From the NCBI GenBank assembly GCA_026394095.1, contig JAPKYY010000395.1:1-7138 (forward strand): 7,138 nt of DNA, in the 5' to 3' direction. The translations under genes and the position numbers were made by a program. Source of the DNA: Acidobacteriota bacterium. Its GTDB lineage: Bacteria > Acidobacteriota > Terriglobia > Bryobacterales > Bryobacteraceae. Below the pieces are notes generated by a model. That model saw nothing but the letters and a program-made list of their open reading frames with translations. It was not told the origin of the DNA and did not search any database. Every line of letters starts with the position of its first letter. Position 1 is the first letter of the stretch. Below, one piece after another: positions 1 through 5,131 of this stretch.

Positions 1-2
1 TG

Positions 3-650
3 ACAAAATACGTCAGTGTTGATGGAAAGGTGCGGTACGGCGCGCTCAAGGCTGACCTCGGGCCGCTAACCCAATACGTTGAAACTCTAAAGACATTCGA
101 TGCCGAAAAGTTAACGAGCCGGGAAGCCAAACTCGCACACTGGATCAACGTCTACAATGCATTGATCCTTTGGAGCTTCGCCAACGATTACCCACAAGAG
201 AAGGACCGGTTGAAGAATCCGCTACGCCGTGCTGCCTATTTTTACCGGCGAAAGTTCCGTGTAGGAAGTTTAGACCGAAGCCTGGCTGACATTGAAGACA
301 ATTCCCTTCGTATGGCGTTCAAAGAACCTAGGATTCACTTTGCCATCGTCTGCGCGAGTGCAAGCTGTCCCTATCTTGCAACCAAAGTCTACTCGGCCGG
401 CGATGTGATGGTGAGATTGGAAGAGGATGCCAGGCGCTTTCTCACCGCTGACCGAAACGTCAAAGTTGACACAACCAAAAAGACGGTCACAGTTAGCGAG
501 ATTTTCAAATGGTTCCAGGCGGATTTTGGTGGCAGCGAAAAGGCTGTGCTGCAATTTCTAGCCCGCTACATAAAGACAGCCCGGCTGGAGGAGCCGGGCT
601 GGAAACTCAAATATTTTGACTATAACTGGTCAATTAACGACCAGGTTTAA
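3..650 (+). CDS. DUF547 domain protein, 5'-truncated by the window edge
   Basis: The 3' 215 codons of a DUF547 (PF04784) protein. The reading frame is open back to base 3 and already carries family sequence (TKYVSVDGKVRYGALK), so the GTG at base 30 lies inside the domain and the true start is upstream of the window. Family hallmarks are visible: HWINVYNAL at visible residues 46-54 and HFAIVCASASCP at 112-123, with the two conserved cysteines at 117 and 122. The C-terminal part (WFQADFGG, then a helix and FDYNWSIND) also fits the family. Many bacterial members are exported, but any signal peptide would be outside the window. The biochemical role of DUF547 is not established. The stop codon shares the palindrome TTAA with the stop of the convergent gene at 647. 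Family assignment is confident; function is unknown. Confidence 0.9.
   Translation, partial: TKYVSVDGKVRYGALKADLGPLTQYVETLKTFDAEKLTSREAKLAHWINVYNALILWSFANDYPQEKDRLKNPLRRAAYFYRRKFRVGSLDRSLADIEDNSLRMAFKEPRIHFAIVCASASCPYLATKVYSAGDVMVRLEEDARRFLTADRNVKVDTTKKTVTVSEIFKWFQADFGGSEKAVLQFLARYIKTARLEEPGWKLKYFDYNWSINDQV
578..600. terminator. 9-bp perfect hairpin inside the 3' end of the DUF547 gene
   Basis: AGCCCGGCT (578-586), loop GGAGG, AGCCGGGCT (592-600). It is a GC-rich perfect stem within the DUF547 coding sequence, 47 bp beyond the stop of the convergent gene at 647-1195. Read on the minus strand it is followed by GTCTTTATG, a poor T-tract, so it could end the minus-strand transcript. Termination is an inference; the stem itself is certain. 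Confidence 0.35.
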
Positions 651-1195
651 GCATTGGCTGCACTGGCTGACGGGCGGCGAAGAAGCGGCCCCTCAAGTTG
701 CTCCAGCATGATAACGAGCGGCTCAACGTCTACGGCCGACCATCCAAAGCGGAAAAGCAAAAGCTGTACTTCGACACGGATCAACTGCATCTGAAAACTG
801 GATTTGATTCGATTCAAACCAACTACCAGTTCTGCCTGATCTTGCGAAGCGGCCAGCATCAAGTAGCGCATTTTGAATTCAATACGGTTGAAATCCAGAC
901 GCATGTCGTTGAGATAGGAACGGAAAGCGGCGATTCTGGATGCACGAAAACGTGAGGATTCGGCAGAGCCTACACCAGCCAGAGCTTTCGATAACTCGAA
1001 TTCCCTGGGATCTAGAATCCGGGTCATGGGGCGGTAATACTCGGCAAATGACTCTCGGTCGCTACCGGTGCCATCGCACAGGGAGTTTTCTTCCAGCAAG
1101 GCGACAGCGCGCCGCCGGGAGTAGAGCGAAAGTGTGAAGAACAAGCCCAAAAAGGCGAGTGCGCAAAGAACTGACAATGCAATTGGGGTACTCAT
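647..1195 (-). CDS. Hypothetical single-span membrane-anchored protein, 182 aa
   Basis: I do not recognise a family. Residues 4-24 form one hydrophobic segment followed by SRRR at 26-29, which by the positive-inside rule places the N-terminus outside and the long C-terminal part in the cytoplasm; an uncleaved signal anchor is the simplest reading. Residues 30-170 look mostly helical, with mixed charge and hydrophobic spacing (for example 95-150) compatible with helical bundle or coiled-coil packing. The tail (RRPSASAANA) is low complexity. It is the last of three minus-strand genes; 86 bp separate it from the membrane protein gene at 1282-1866. The ATG at 1193-1195 has no clear Shine-Dalgarno sequence, so the start is less certain than the frame. 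The stop overlaps the convergent DUF547 stop by 4 bp. Confidence 0.65.
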   Translation of the reverse strand: MSTPIALSVLCALAFLGLFFTLSLYSRRRAVALLEENSLCDGTGSDRESFAEYYRPMTRILDPREFELSKALAGVGSAESSRFRASRIAAFRSYLNDMRLDFNRIEFKMRYLMLAASQDQAELVVGLNRIKSSFQMQLIRVEVQLLLFRFGWSAVDVEPLVIMLEQLEGPLLRRPSASAANA

Positions 1196-1281
1196 AGCAG
1201 TACAGATAGAATCAGCTTAATCCGCTTCGGGGACAATTGCAATAAATAAGATTGGGATTAGCGATTAATTCGAGGCGTGAT

Positions 1282-1866
1282 TTAACTTAACCCTTTAGGA
1301 CCTGAGCGGGCTAGCGTACGGTTTAACTCTTCGAGTCGAGCAATCATCACTGCTGCTTGCGCAGGATCCACTGGACCCTTAGGGGTATTTAGAGTCTGAT
1401 CGTCGCCGGGTTGAACTTTGAGAATCCATAGCCCAAAAACGATGCAAGCTCCCCCGACACCAATGTAGTTTGACAGCGCTCTTTGTGCCGAATATTGCCC
1501 CAGTTCAACAACAAAGCGCGACAGTGTAGTAGACAGAAAGTAAGCGCCTGCCAGAAAGCAGTGCAGCAGAACCCGGCGCGTAAGAGGAACCGGCATCCAC
1601 GCAACAAAGGCCAGAAATAGAAGGACAAAAAGCGTAAAACCGAGGGAAACTGACTCTTGATACCGGATAGCCGCCCGCAGCACGTTCTTGTCAGTGAACA
1701 GCGGAATTGCGGCGAGGAAAACACTGACGACTGAAGAAACTGAAAGGTATAGAGCAAAGAATCGAAAGGAAGCTCCGAAGTCACCACGATAAATCCTTAG
1801 CGCAATCCACACTTGCATTCCTACGGAAAGCAACCAGAGGATCGTAATGTCTAAGGTAGTCGTCAT
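1282..1866 (-). CDS. Hypothetical five-helix integral membrane protein, 194 aa
   Basis: No family recognised. Hydrophobic segments are visible at about residues 5-23, 35-56, 71-92, 97-115 and 132-149, so about five membrane helices are expected. The soluble tail from 151 on carries a short amphipathic helix near 169-187 (AQAAVMIARLEELNRTLAR). No catalytic or transporter motif stands out. Basic residues between helices (around 96-99, TRR) help orientation but do not settle it. The start at 1864-1866 has no Shine-Dalgarno sequence; instead a 9-bp inverted repeat ends 9 nt upstream of the ATG. It lies 70 bp downstream of the repeat-peptide gene on the same strand and 86 bp upstream of the single-span protein gene, so co-transcription is possible but not shown. 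Confidence 0.7.
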   Translation of the reverse strand: MTTTLDITILWLLSVGMQVWIALRIYRGDFGASFRFFALYLSVSSVVSVFLAAIPLFTDKNVLRAAIRYQESVSLGFTLFVLLFLAFVAWMPVPLTRRVLLHCFLAGAYFLSTTLSRFVVELGQYSAQRALSNYIGVGGACIVFGLWILKVQPGDDQTLNTPKGPVDPAQAAVMIARLEELNRTLARSGPKGLS

Positions 1867-1875
1867 GATGCTTTA

Positions 1876-1903
1876 GGGGATATCGAAACGGTCGGATATC
1901 CCC
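1876..1903. promoter_or_regulatory. Perfect 9-bp inverted repeat between two minus-strand genes
   Basis: GGGGATATC (1876-1884) and GATATCCCC (1895-1903) are perfect reverse complements with a 10-nt loop. The element sits 33 bp past the stop of the repeat-peptide gene and 9 nt before the ATG at 1866, where a ribosome binding site would normally be. It lacks a T-tract on either strand (minus strand continues TAAAGCATCATG), so it is a weak candidate for a rho-independent terminator. It may instead be an operator or an mRNA hairpin that gates translation of the membrane protein. The structure is certain; the role is inferred. Confidence 0.5.
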
Positions 1904-1936
1904 GAATCGTAGCACATAGAATTGCCTGAGGTCAGA

Positions 1937-2149
1937 CTAGCTGATGGACTTCACATCGCAGGGGAAGCAATCCGGTAGCGGATCGATGGAGACGGAAACA
2001 TCGCATGGGAAGCAATCCGGGAGCGGATCGATGGAGACGGAAGCGTCGCAAGGGAAGCAATCCGGAAGGGGGTCGATGGACTGGGAAGTCAGGGGGGCAG
2101 CAAAGAGCGCAGTGGCGAAAAGGACGGCGGCAAAGAATTTCTTGAACAT
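1937..2149 (-). CDS. Small secreted peptide with three SIDPLPDCFPCD repeats
   Basis: A 70-residue product. Residues 1-18 (MFKKFFAAVLFATALFAA) form a classical signal peptide: two lysines, a hydrophobic core, small residues before the likely cleavage. The rest is three copies of a 15-residue unit, core SIDPLPDCFPCD, with linkers ASV and VSV and the tail VKSIS. Each unit holds one CFPC (CxPC) motif and three aspartates, so the mature peptide of about 50 residues is strongly acidic with six cysteines. A good Shine-Dalgarno AGGAG lies 10 nt before the ATG. All base differences among the three cores are synonymous, which supports real coding on this strand. I recognise no family. Candidates are a metal-binding peptide, a disulfide-rich secreted peptide, or a multi-core precursor of a modified peptide; no modifying enzyme is visible in the window. 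CxPC resembles thioredoxin active sites, but no thioredoxin fold could fit. Confidence 0.8.
   Translation of the reverse strand: MFKKFFAAVLFATALFAAPLTSQSIDPLPDCFPCDASVSIDPLPDCFPCDVSVSIDPLPDCFPCDVKSIS
1956..2090. repeat. Three tandem 45-bp repeats inside the secreted peptide gene
   Basis: Units 1956-2000, 2001-2045 and 2046-2090, each exactly 45 bp (15 codons). Units 1 and 2 differ at 4 positions; unit 3, which encodes the N-terminal copy, is more diverged, mainly where it meets the signal-peptide region. Period and phase keep the reading frame. Confidence 0.95.
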
Positions 2150-2159
2150 GAAACGATTT

Positions 2160-2164
2160 CTCCT
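2160..2164 (-). promoter_or_regulatory. Shine-Dalgarno of the repeat-peptide gene
   Basis: Minus-strand AGGAG, 10 nt before the ATG at 2147-2149. It fixes the start of the secreted peptide and is the best ribosome binding site among the three minus-strand genes here. Confidence 0.7.
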
Positions 2165-2236
2165 AATTTGGGTCTAAAGCTCTAGAGGAAACAGGTTCCT
2201 TTTTTAGTAGCTACAGGACGTATAGTCCCGACATGA

Positions 2237-2265
2237 TTAGCCTACTAGCCCTAGAGGGGTATAAA
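2237..2265 (+). promoter_or_regulatory. Weak candidate promoter upstream of the 2349 gene
   Basis: TATAAA at 2260-2265 resembles a -10 hexamer. The hexamer 17 bp upstream is TTAGCC (2237-2242), a poor -35. If used it would give a leader of about 75 nt before the ATG at 2349. The rest of the 199-bp gap 2150-2348 is AT-rich and holds only short dyads, among them GTAGCTAC at 2207-2214 and AGGAA/TTCCT arms at 2186-2200 followed by T's. No convincing promoter for the minus-strand peptide gene was found. Confidence 0.25.
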
Positions 2266-2348
2266 GTTTTTACCTTAGACATTTTCTTGTTTCAGAACAG
2301 GAATTCGGGATTTCCCCATTGAGGAGCGGATTGGTATATCTAGAAGGT

Positions 2349-2813
2349 ATGAGCGAATCGATACAGAGTTCGGGTAGGAGTTGGCAGAGAAGCGCCTCAG
2401 AGGACCTTTGGGATCGAACTTTGAGCCAAATTGCTACAAAGATGGGAAGATTGGCCTATTTGGCGAGGCTCAAGAACCCTGAAACGGATAAATATGAACA
2501 CCATGGCTTAGCGGCTGTGTTTGGTGACGAAGCAGCCGAAGATGCACTTCGAAGATCTCATATTGAGGTTTTGGAAGAAATGTTGAACATGAGTATCCTC
2601 GACCAAAAGGATGATGTGGATAGATATCTCGAGGGATTACCGCAATCGGCACGAAGGTTGCTGGCAAATTGGGACAAATCTAAAGGGTACGAAGCGATAT
2701 TGCCATCTGCAACAAGCGCCGCGCAAAAAGAGCTTTTTGACGGGAATCTTGGGCTAATTATCAAGCATCTGAAGGTCGAATTCGCCGATGGCGAGCAGCA
2801 TCCAGACTCATAG
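2349..2813 (+). CDS. Conserved soluble hypothetical protein, 154 aa
   Basis: A hydrophilic protein without signal peptide or membrane helix. It resembles a short hypothetical family I associate with Acidobacteriota, with the pattern DLWDRTLSQIATKMGRLAYL (residues 19-38) followed by YEHHGLAAVFGDEAAEDALR (49-68) and a helical segment carrying EVLEEML and LDQKDDVDRYLEGLP. No enzymatic signature is seen; the paired histidines 51-52 are notable but unassigned. The start is uncertain: ATG 2349 is preceded only by GAAGG almost abutting it; TTG 2331 has AGGAG (2322-2326) 4 nt upstream; TTG 2319 also opens the frame. ATG is chosen because family similarity begins after it. The last 53 bp overlap, tail to tail, the XRE regulator gene. 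Family recall is from memory and function is unknown. Confidence 0.75.
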   Translation: MSESIQSSGRSWQRSASEDLWDRTLSQIATKMGRLAYLARLKNPETDKYEHHGLAAVFGDEAAEDALRRSHIEVLEEMLNMSILDQKDDVDRYLEGLPQSARRLLANWDKSKGYEAILPSATSAAQKELFDGNLGLIIKHLKVEFADGEQHPDS

Positions 2814-3588
2814 CAACTCCAACCACCTGACCAAGCACTTCAATATCATTCGGATAGAGGAAGATCTTTGGAGGTATTGAGGAACTGGGATGGCTCATCA
2901 CCACCAGGCGGTCCCGGTCGAGATGGCACCACCCGCAGAGGTAGCCGTCGCGGTGCTCAAGAAAATAAACGGGACGCTCCCACTCATCGTTCCAACCGGA
3001 ATTGGCTATTTTGGCGACATCGTTTATGACCAGGAGAGAGCCAGGGTGGAGGATCGGGAACATCGACCAATCCTCAGAGCCAATAACGGCATAGCGTTTG
3101 CGGCTGGTTTCCACACTGCTCAGCATGTGAAGAGGCAGGGCACCCCAACGGGTAATGACACGGCTGAGGAAGGTAGTCTGAGTAAGGTCCACACCCGGAT
3201 CGAGGCTTAACGGGGCTTGAACTTCGCCGAAACCGTTTGGCGAGAATCGCACCAGATGGGTTTCCTGGAGATCGTGCAATTTGGCGTCGGCAGGCTGCTC
3301 GTCCAGATCGATGCCATACCAGGACAGGACTTCGCGGAAGTCGAGCCGATAAATGGTGGACAGGGAATACAGGCGGAAGACCGAAGGCACAACAGATTTG
3401 TTTTCGATTTCGCTCAGGCGGCTGAGACCAATCGAGTATTCTTCGTTTGAGTGACGATCTGCGATTTTCTGACTGGCTACCTCGACTTCCCGGAATTTCA
3501 ATCCGAGCCGTTCGCGAGCCTTGCGCAGCCTTTGGCCTGCTTCGTCAGTGTTGATTACGGTTTTACCGGGTGTGGATACACCCGCCAT
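2761..3588 (-). CDS. XRE-family HTH regulator with S24/LexA-like C-terminal domain
   Basis: 275 residues from ATG 3588. An N-terminal XRE-type helix-turn-helix spans about residues 15-90 (AGQRLRKARERLGLKFREVE, then SRLSEIENKSVVPSVFRLY). The C-terminal half, about 155-265, has the S24 peptidase-like fold signature: EDWSMFPILHPGSLLVIND matches the G-x-SM-x-P region around the catalytic serine (Ser175 here), and DIEVLGQVVGV matches the final strand. In LexA and CI the general-base lysine lies in the next strand; the corresponding stretch here (GYLCGWCHLDRDRLVV) has no lysine, so self-cleavage is doubtful and the domain may sense a ligand or dimerise. TTG 3594 would also open the frame, but GGAAG at 3597-3601 is 8 nt from ATG 3588. 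It is divergent from ubiX, with a consensus -10 hexamer at 3619-3624. The DNA target is unknown. Confidence 0.85.
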   Translation of the reverse strand: MAGVSTPGKTVINTDEAGQRLRKARERLGLKFREVEVASQKIADRHSNEEYSIGLSRLSEIENKSVVPSVFRLYSLSTIYRLDFREVLSWYGIDLDEQPADAKLHDLQETHLVRFSPNGFGEVQAPLSLDPGVDLTQTTFLSRVITRWGALPLHMLSSVETSRKRYAVIGSEDWSMFPILHPGSLLVINDVAKIANSGWNDEWERPVYFLEHRDGYLCGWCHLDRDRLVVMSHPSSSIPPKIFLYPNDIEVLGQVVGVAMSLDAARHRRIRPSDA

Positions 3589-3596
3589 ATGCAAAA

Positions 3597-3601
3597 CTTC
3601 C
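3597..3601 (-). promoter_or_regulatory. Shine-Dalgarno that selects ATG 3588 of the regulator
   Basis: Minus-strand GGAAG, 8 nt before ATG 3586-3588 but only 2 nt before the alternative TTG 3592-3594. The spacing favours the ATG. Confidence 0.55.
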
Positions 3602-3618
3602 AGGAGATTTTATTTTCG

Positions 3619-3624
3619 ATTATA
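3619..3624 (-). promoter_or_regulatory. -10 box (TATAAT) of the XRE/S24 regulator
   Basis: A perfect TATAAT on the minus strand. The hexamer 17 bp upstream is TTTCTC, a weak -35, which suits a regulated promoter. The expected transcript start near 3612 gives a leader of about 24 nt including the GGAAG ribosome binding site. Confidence 0.5.
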
Positions 3625-3664
3625 GGTCAGAATGGAGCAGAGAGAAACGACTTTTTGACAAGAC

Positions 3665-3684
3665 CTGTTCTGGAAATGGAACAG
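3665..3684. promoter_or_regulatory. Candidate operator dyad in front of ubiX
   Basis: CTGTTC (3665-3670), 8-bp spacer, GAACAG (3679-3684): a perfect 6-bp inverted repeat, 28 bp upstream of the ubiX start and about 41 bp upstream of the regulator's -10 box. Size and symmetry suit a dimeric HTH repressor of the CI/S24 type. Binding by the adjacent regulator is an inference. Confidence 0.4.
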
Positions 3685-3697
3685 CCGGAATAAAACT

Positions 3698-3703
3698 GAG
3701 GAA
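3698..3703 (+). promoter_or_regulatory. Shine-Dalgarno of ubiX
   Basis: GAGGAA, 9 nt before the ATG at 3713; it supports this start. Confidence 0.6.
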
Positions 3704-3712
3704 AAAGTAGTA

Positions 3713-4276
3713 ATGAAGCGACGAATTATTGTGGCAATGAGCGGTGCATCGGGCAGCATCTACGGATTGCGGCTGCTGGAGAAGCTTGGGAAGCGGGAAG
3801 AAGTAGAGACGCATCTTGTTTTGACCCGAAGTGCTGAGCGGACCATGCATCTGGAAACAGGCAAACTGGCATCTGCGGCCAAAGAACTAGCCGACTTCTA
3901 TTATCCAGTAGAGGATATCGGCTGCAAGTTGGCGAGTGGGAGCTTTCCAATAGAGGCAATGGTGGTGGCGCCTTGCTCTATTCACACCATGTCGGCTATT
4001 GCGGCAGGGATTTCTTCGAATCTGCTGGTGAGGGCTGCCGATGTCACCCTGAAAGAGCGCCGGAAGCTGATTTTGATGGTTCGAGAGACTCCTTTGCATC
4101 TGGGACATCTGCGTTCTATGGTGAGTTTGGCGGAGATGGGAGCGATTCTGGCCCCACCAGTTGCGGCCTTTTATACAAATCCAGTAACAGTTCTTGATAT
4201 TGTGGATCATTCGGTGGATCGTGTCCTCGACCTGCTCGGTCTGCCGGCTGAGGATGCCAAACGATGGGAACCATAA
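3713..4276 (+). CDS. ubiX: UbiX-type flavin prenyltransferase
   Basis: 187 residues, normal length for the family. UbiX joins a dimethylallyl group to FMN, making the prenylated FMN cofactor of UbiD-family decarboxylases, in the cytoplasm as a dodecamer. Visible hallmarks: the N-terminal flavin-binding loop MSGASGS (9-15), LTRSAERT (37-44), HLETG (46-50), VVAPCSIHTMSAIAAGISSN (84-103), the LKERRKLILMVRETPLHLGH block (113-132) and MGAILAPPVAAFYTNP (142-157), with the tyrosine at 154. The conserved glutamates and arginine (E48, R124, E141) are present. No ubiD is in the window, so the client decarboxylase (quinone synthesis or aromatic acid metabolism) is unknown. A strong ribosome binding site precedes it, and its last 13 bp overlap pheA. 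It is divergent from the XRE/S24 regulator. Confidence 0.95.
   Translation: MKRRIIVAMSGASGSIYGLRLLEKLGKREEVETHLVLTRSAERTMHLETGKLASAAKELADFYYPVEDIGCKLASGSFPIEAMVVAPCSIHTMSAIAAGISSNLLVRAADVTLKERRKLILMVRETPLHLGHLRSMVSLAEMGAILAPPVAAFYTNPVTVLDIVDHSVDRVLDLLGLPAEDAKRWEP
4250..4254 (+). promoter_or_regulatory. Shine-Dalgarno of pheA inside ubiX
   Basis: GAGGA, 9 nt before ATG 4264. It favours this start over the in-frame ATG 4282, which has only GGGAA 12 nt upstream, and so supports a real 13-bp gene overlap. Confidence 0.55.
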
Positions 4277-5118
4277 GCGCTATGAAACAAAACAAGGAAT
4301 TTGTCCGGGCAGGATTTCAGGGGGAGCGAGGAGCTTTCAGTGAGATCGCAGTGAGGCAGCTACTGGGGAGCGAGAGCGACCCGATTCCTTATGAGTGGTT
4401 TGACAATGTATTTTCGGCGCTAATCGACAAGAAGATTGATGCGGCTGTGATTCCGATGGAAAACACACTGCATGGGAGCGTGATCGAGAATTTCGATCAT
4501 CTTCTGAATCACGATGTGGAAGTTGTGGGTGAGACTAGCGTCCGAATTGTGCACAATTTGATTGCTCTGCCTGGGGTGGCCTTCAAGGACATCAAGGAAG
4601 TGTATTCGCATCCTGTGGCGCTGAACCAATGTCTGAACTTCTTGCGACAGAATCCTCAGATTGAGAAGAAGACGTTTTATGACACTGCTGGCAGCGTGAA
4701 GATGCTGGCCGAGACCAAGCGCCGGGATGCGGCGGCGATTGCCTCGAATTTGTCGGCTGATATATACGGTGCGAGGATACTGAAGCGGGGGATTGAGGAC
4801 GACCGGGCGAACTTCACCCGGTTCTTTCTCTTACAGCGCAAGGGTGGAACGGTGAAGGGCAAAATGCCGGTGTCGAAGAAGGTGTCGATTGTCTTCTCGA
4901 CCAAGAACGAACCGGGGAGTTTGTTCCGGTCGCTGGCGTCGCTGGCATTGCGGGATATCAGTTTGAACAAGATCGAAAGCCGGCCACTGAAGGGCAAGCC
5001 CTGGGAATATCTGTTCTATGTAGACTTCGAAGGTTCGCTTAAGGATGTCAAGGTGCAGAATGCAATTCGGCACCTTGAAGAAGTAGCTGACTTTTTGAAG
5101 GTTCTGGGCGGCTATTGA
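4264..5118 (+). CDS. pheA: Prephenate dehydratase with C-terminal ACT domain
   Basis: 284 residues, the size of monofunctional bacterial enzymes without a chorismate mutase domain. It converts prephenate to phenylpyruvate, the committed step of phenylalanine synthesis. The periplasmic-binding-protein-like catalytic part shows GFQGERGAFSE (17-27), AAVIPMENTLHGSVIENFD (60-78), YSHPVALNQC (114-123), DTAGSVKMLAE (140-150), AAIASNLSADIYG (157-169) and the catalytic TRFF motif (185-188). The ACT domain spans about 206-281 with the phenylalanine-binding ESRP motif at 238-241, so feedback inhibition is likely; the usual GALV element reads GSLF here (218-221), a mild change. The start overlaps the ubiX end by 13 bp, which indicates translational coupling. 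The stop codon lies within a hairpin that probably ends the transcript. Confidence 0.95.
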   Translation: MGTISAMKQNKEFVRAGFQGERGAFSEIAVRQLLGSESDPIPYEWFDNVFSALIDKKIDAAVIPMENTLHGSVIENFDHLLNHDVEVVGETSVRIVHNLIALPGVAFKDIKEVYSHPVALNQCLNFLRQNPQIEKKTFYDTAGSVKMLAETKRRDAAAIASNLSADIYGARILKRGIEDDRANFTRFFLLQRKGGTVKGKMPVSKKVSIVFSTKNEPGSLFRSLASLALRDISLNKIESRPLKGKPWEYLFYVDFEGSLKDVKVQNAIRHLEEVADFLKVLGGY

Positions 5119-5125
5119 GCCGCCC
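5106..5125. terminator. 8-bp hairpin over the pheA stop codon
   Basis: GGGCGGCT (5106-5113), loop ATTG, AGCCGCCC (5118-5125); the TGA stop is at 5116-5118. On the plus strand a T-rich stretch (TTAGTTTTTGTT) starts about 6 nt later. It lies in the 13-bp gap between the convergent stops of pheA and the secreted protein gene, so it may serve both. The delayed T-tract makes efficiency uncertain. Confidence 0.6.
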
Positions 5126-5131
5126 ATCCCA

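Noticed and set aside
1956..2090. Tandem repeats as a CRISPR-like array or iterons
   Set aside because: Units are contiguous with no spacers, phased to 15 codons, and vary at silent codon positions, so they are coding repeats.
1944..2177. Plus-strand open frame of 77 codons across the 45-bp repeats
   Set aside because: It is the mirror of the repeat-peptide gene. The minus strand has a signal peptide, a good ribosome binding site and silent-only core variation; the plus frame has none of these.
3655..3660. TTGACA as the -35 of a ubiX promoter
   Set aside because: No hexamer resembling TATAAT lies 15-19 bp downstream (the stretch reads around TGGAACAG). The match alone does not support a promoter.
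3665..3684. The dyad as an SOS LexA box
   Set aside because: It matches neither the CTGT-N8-ACAG enterobacterial box exactly in context nor the GTTC direct-repeat type, and the adjacent genes are not SOS genes.
3451..3693. Plus-strand open frame opposite the regulator N-terminus
   Set aside because: It is antisense to the clearly recognisable HTH domain and lacks a ribosome binding site or family features.
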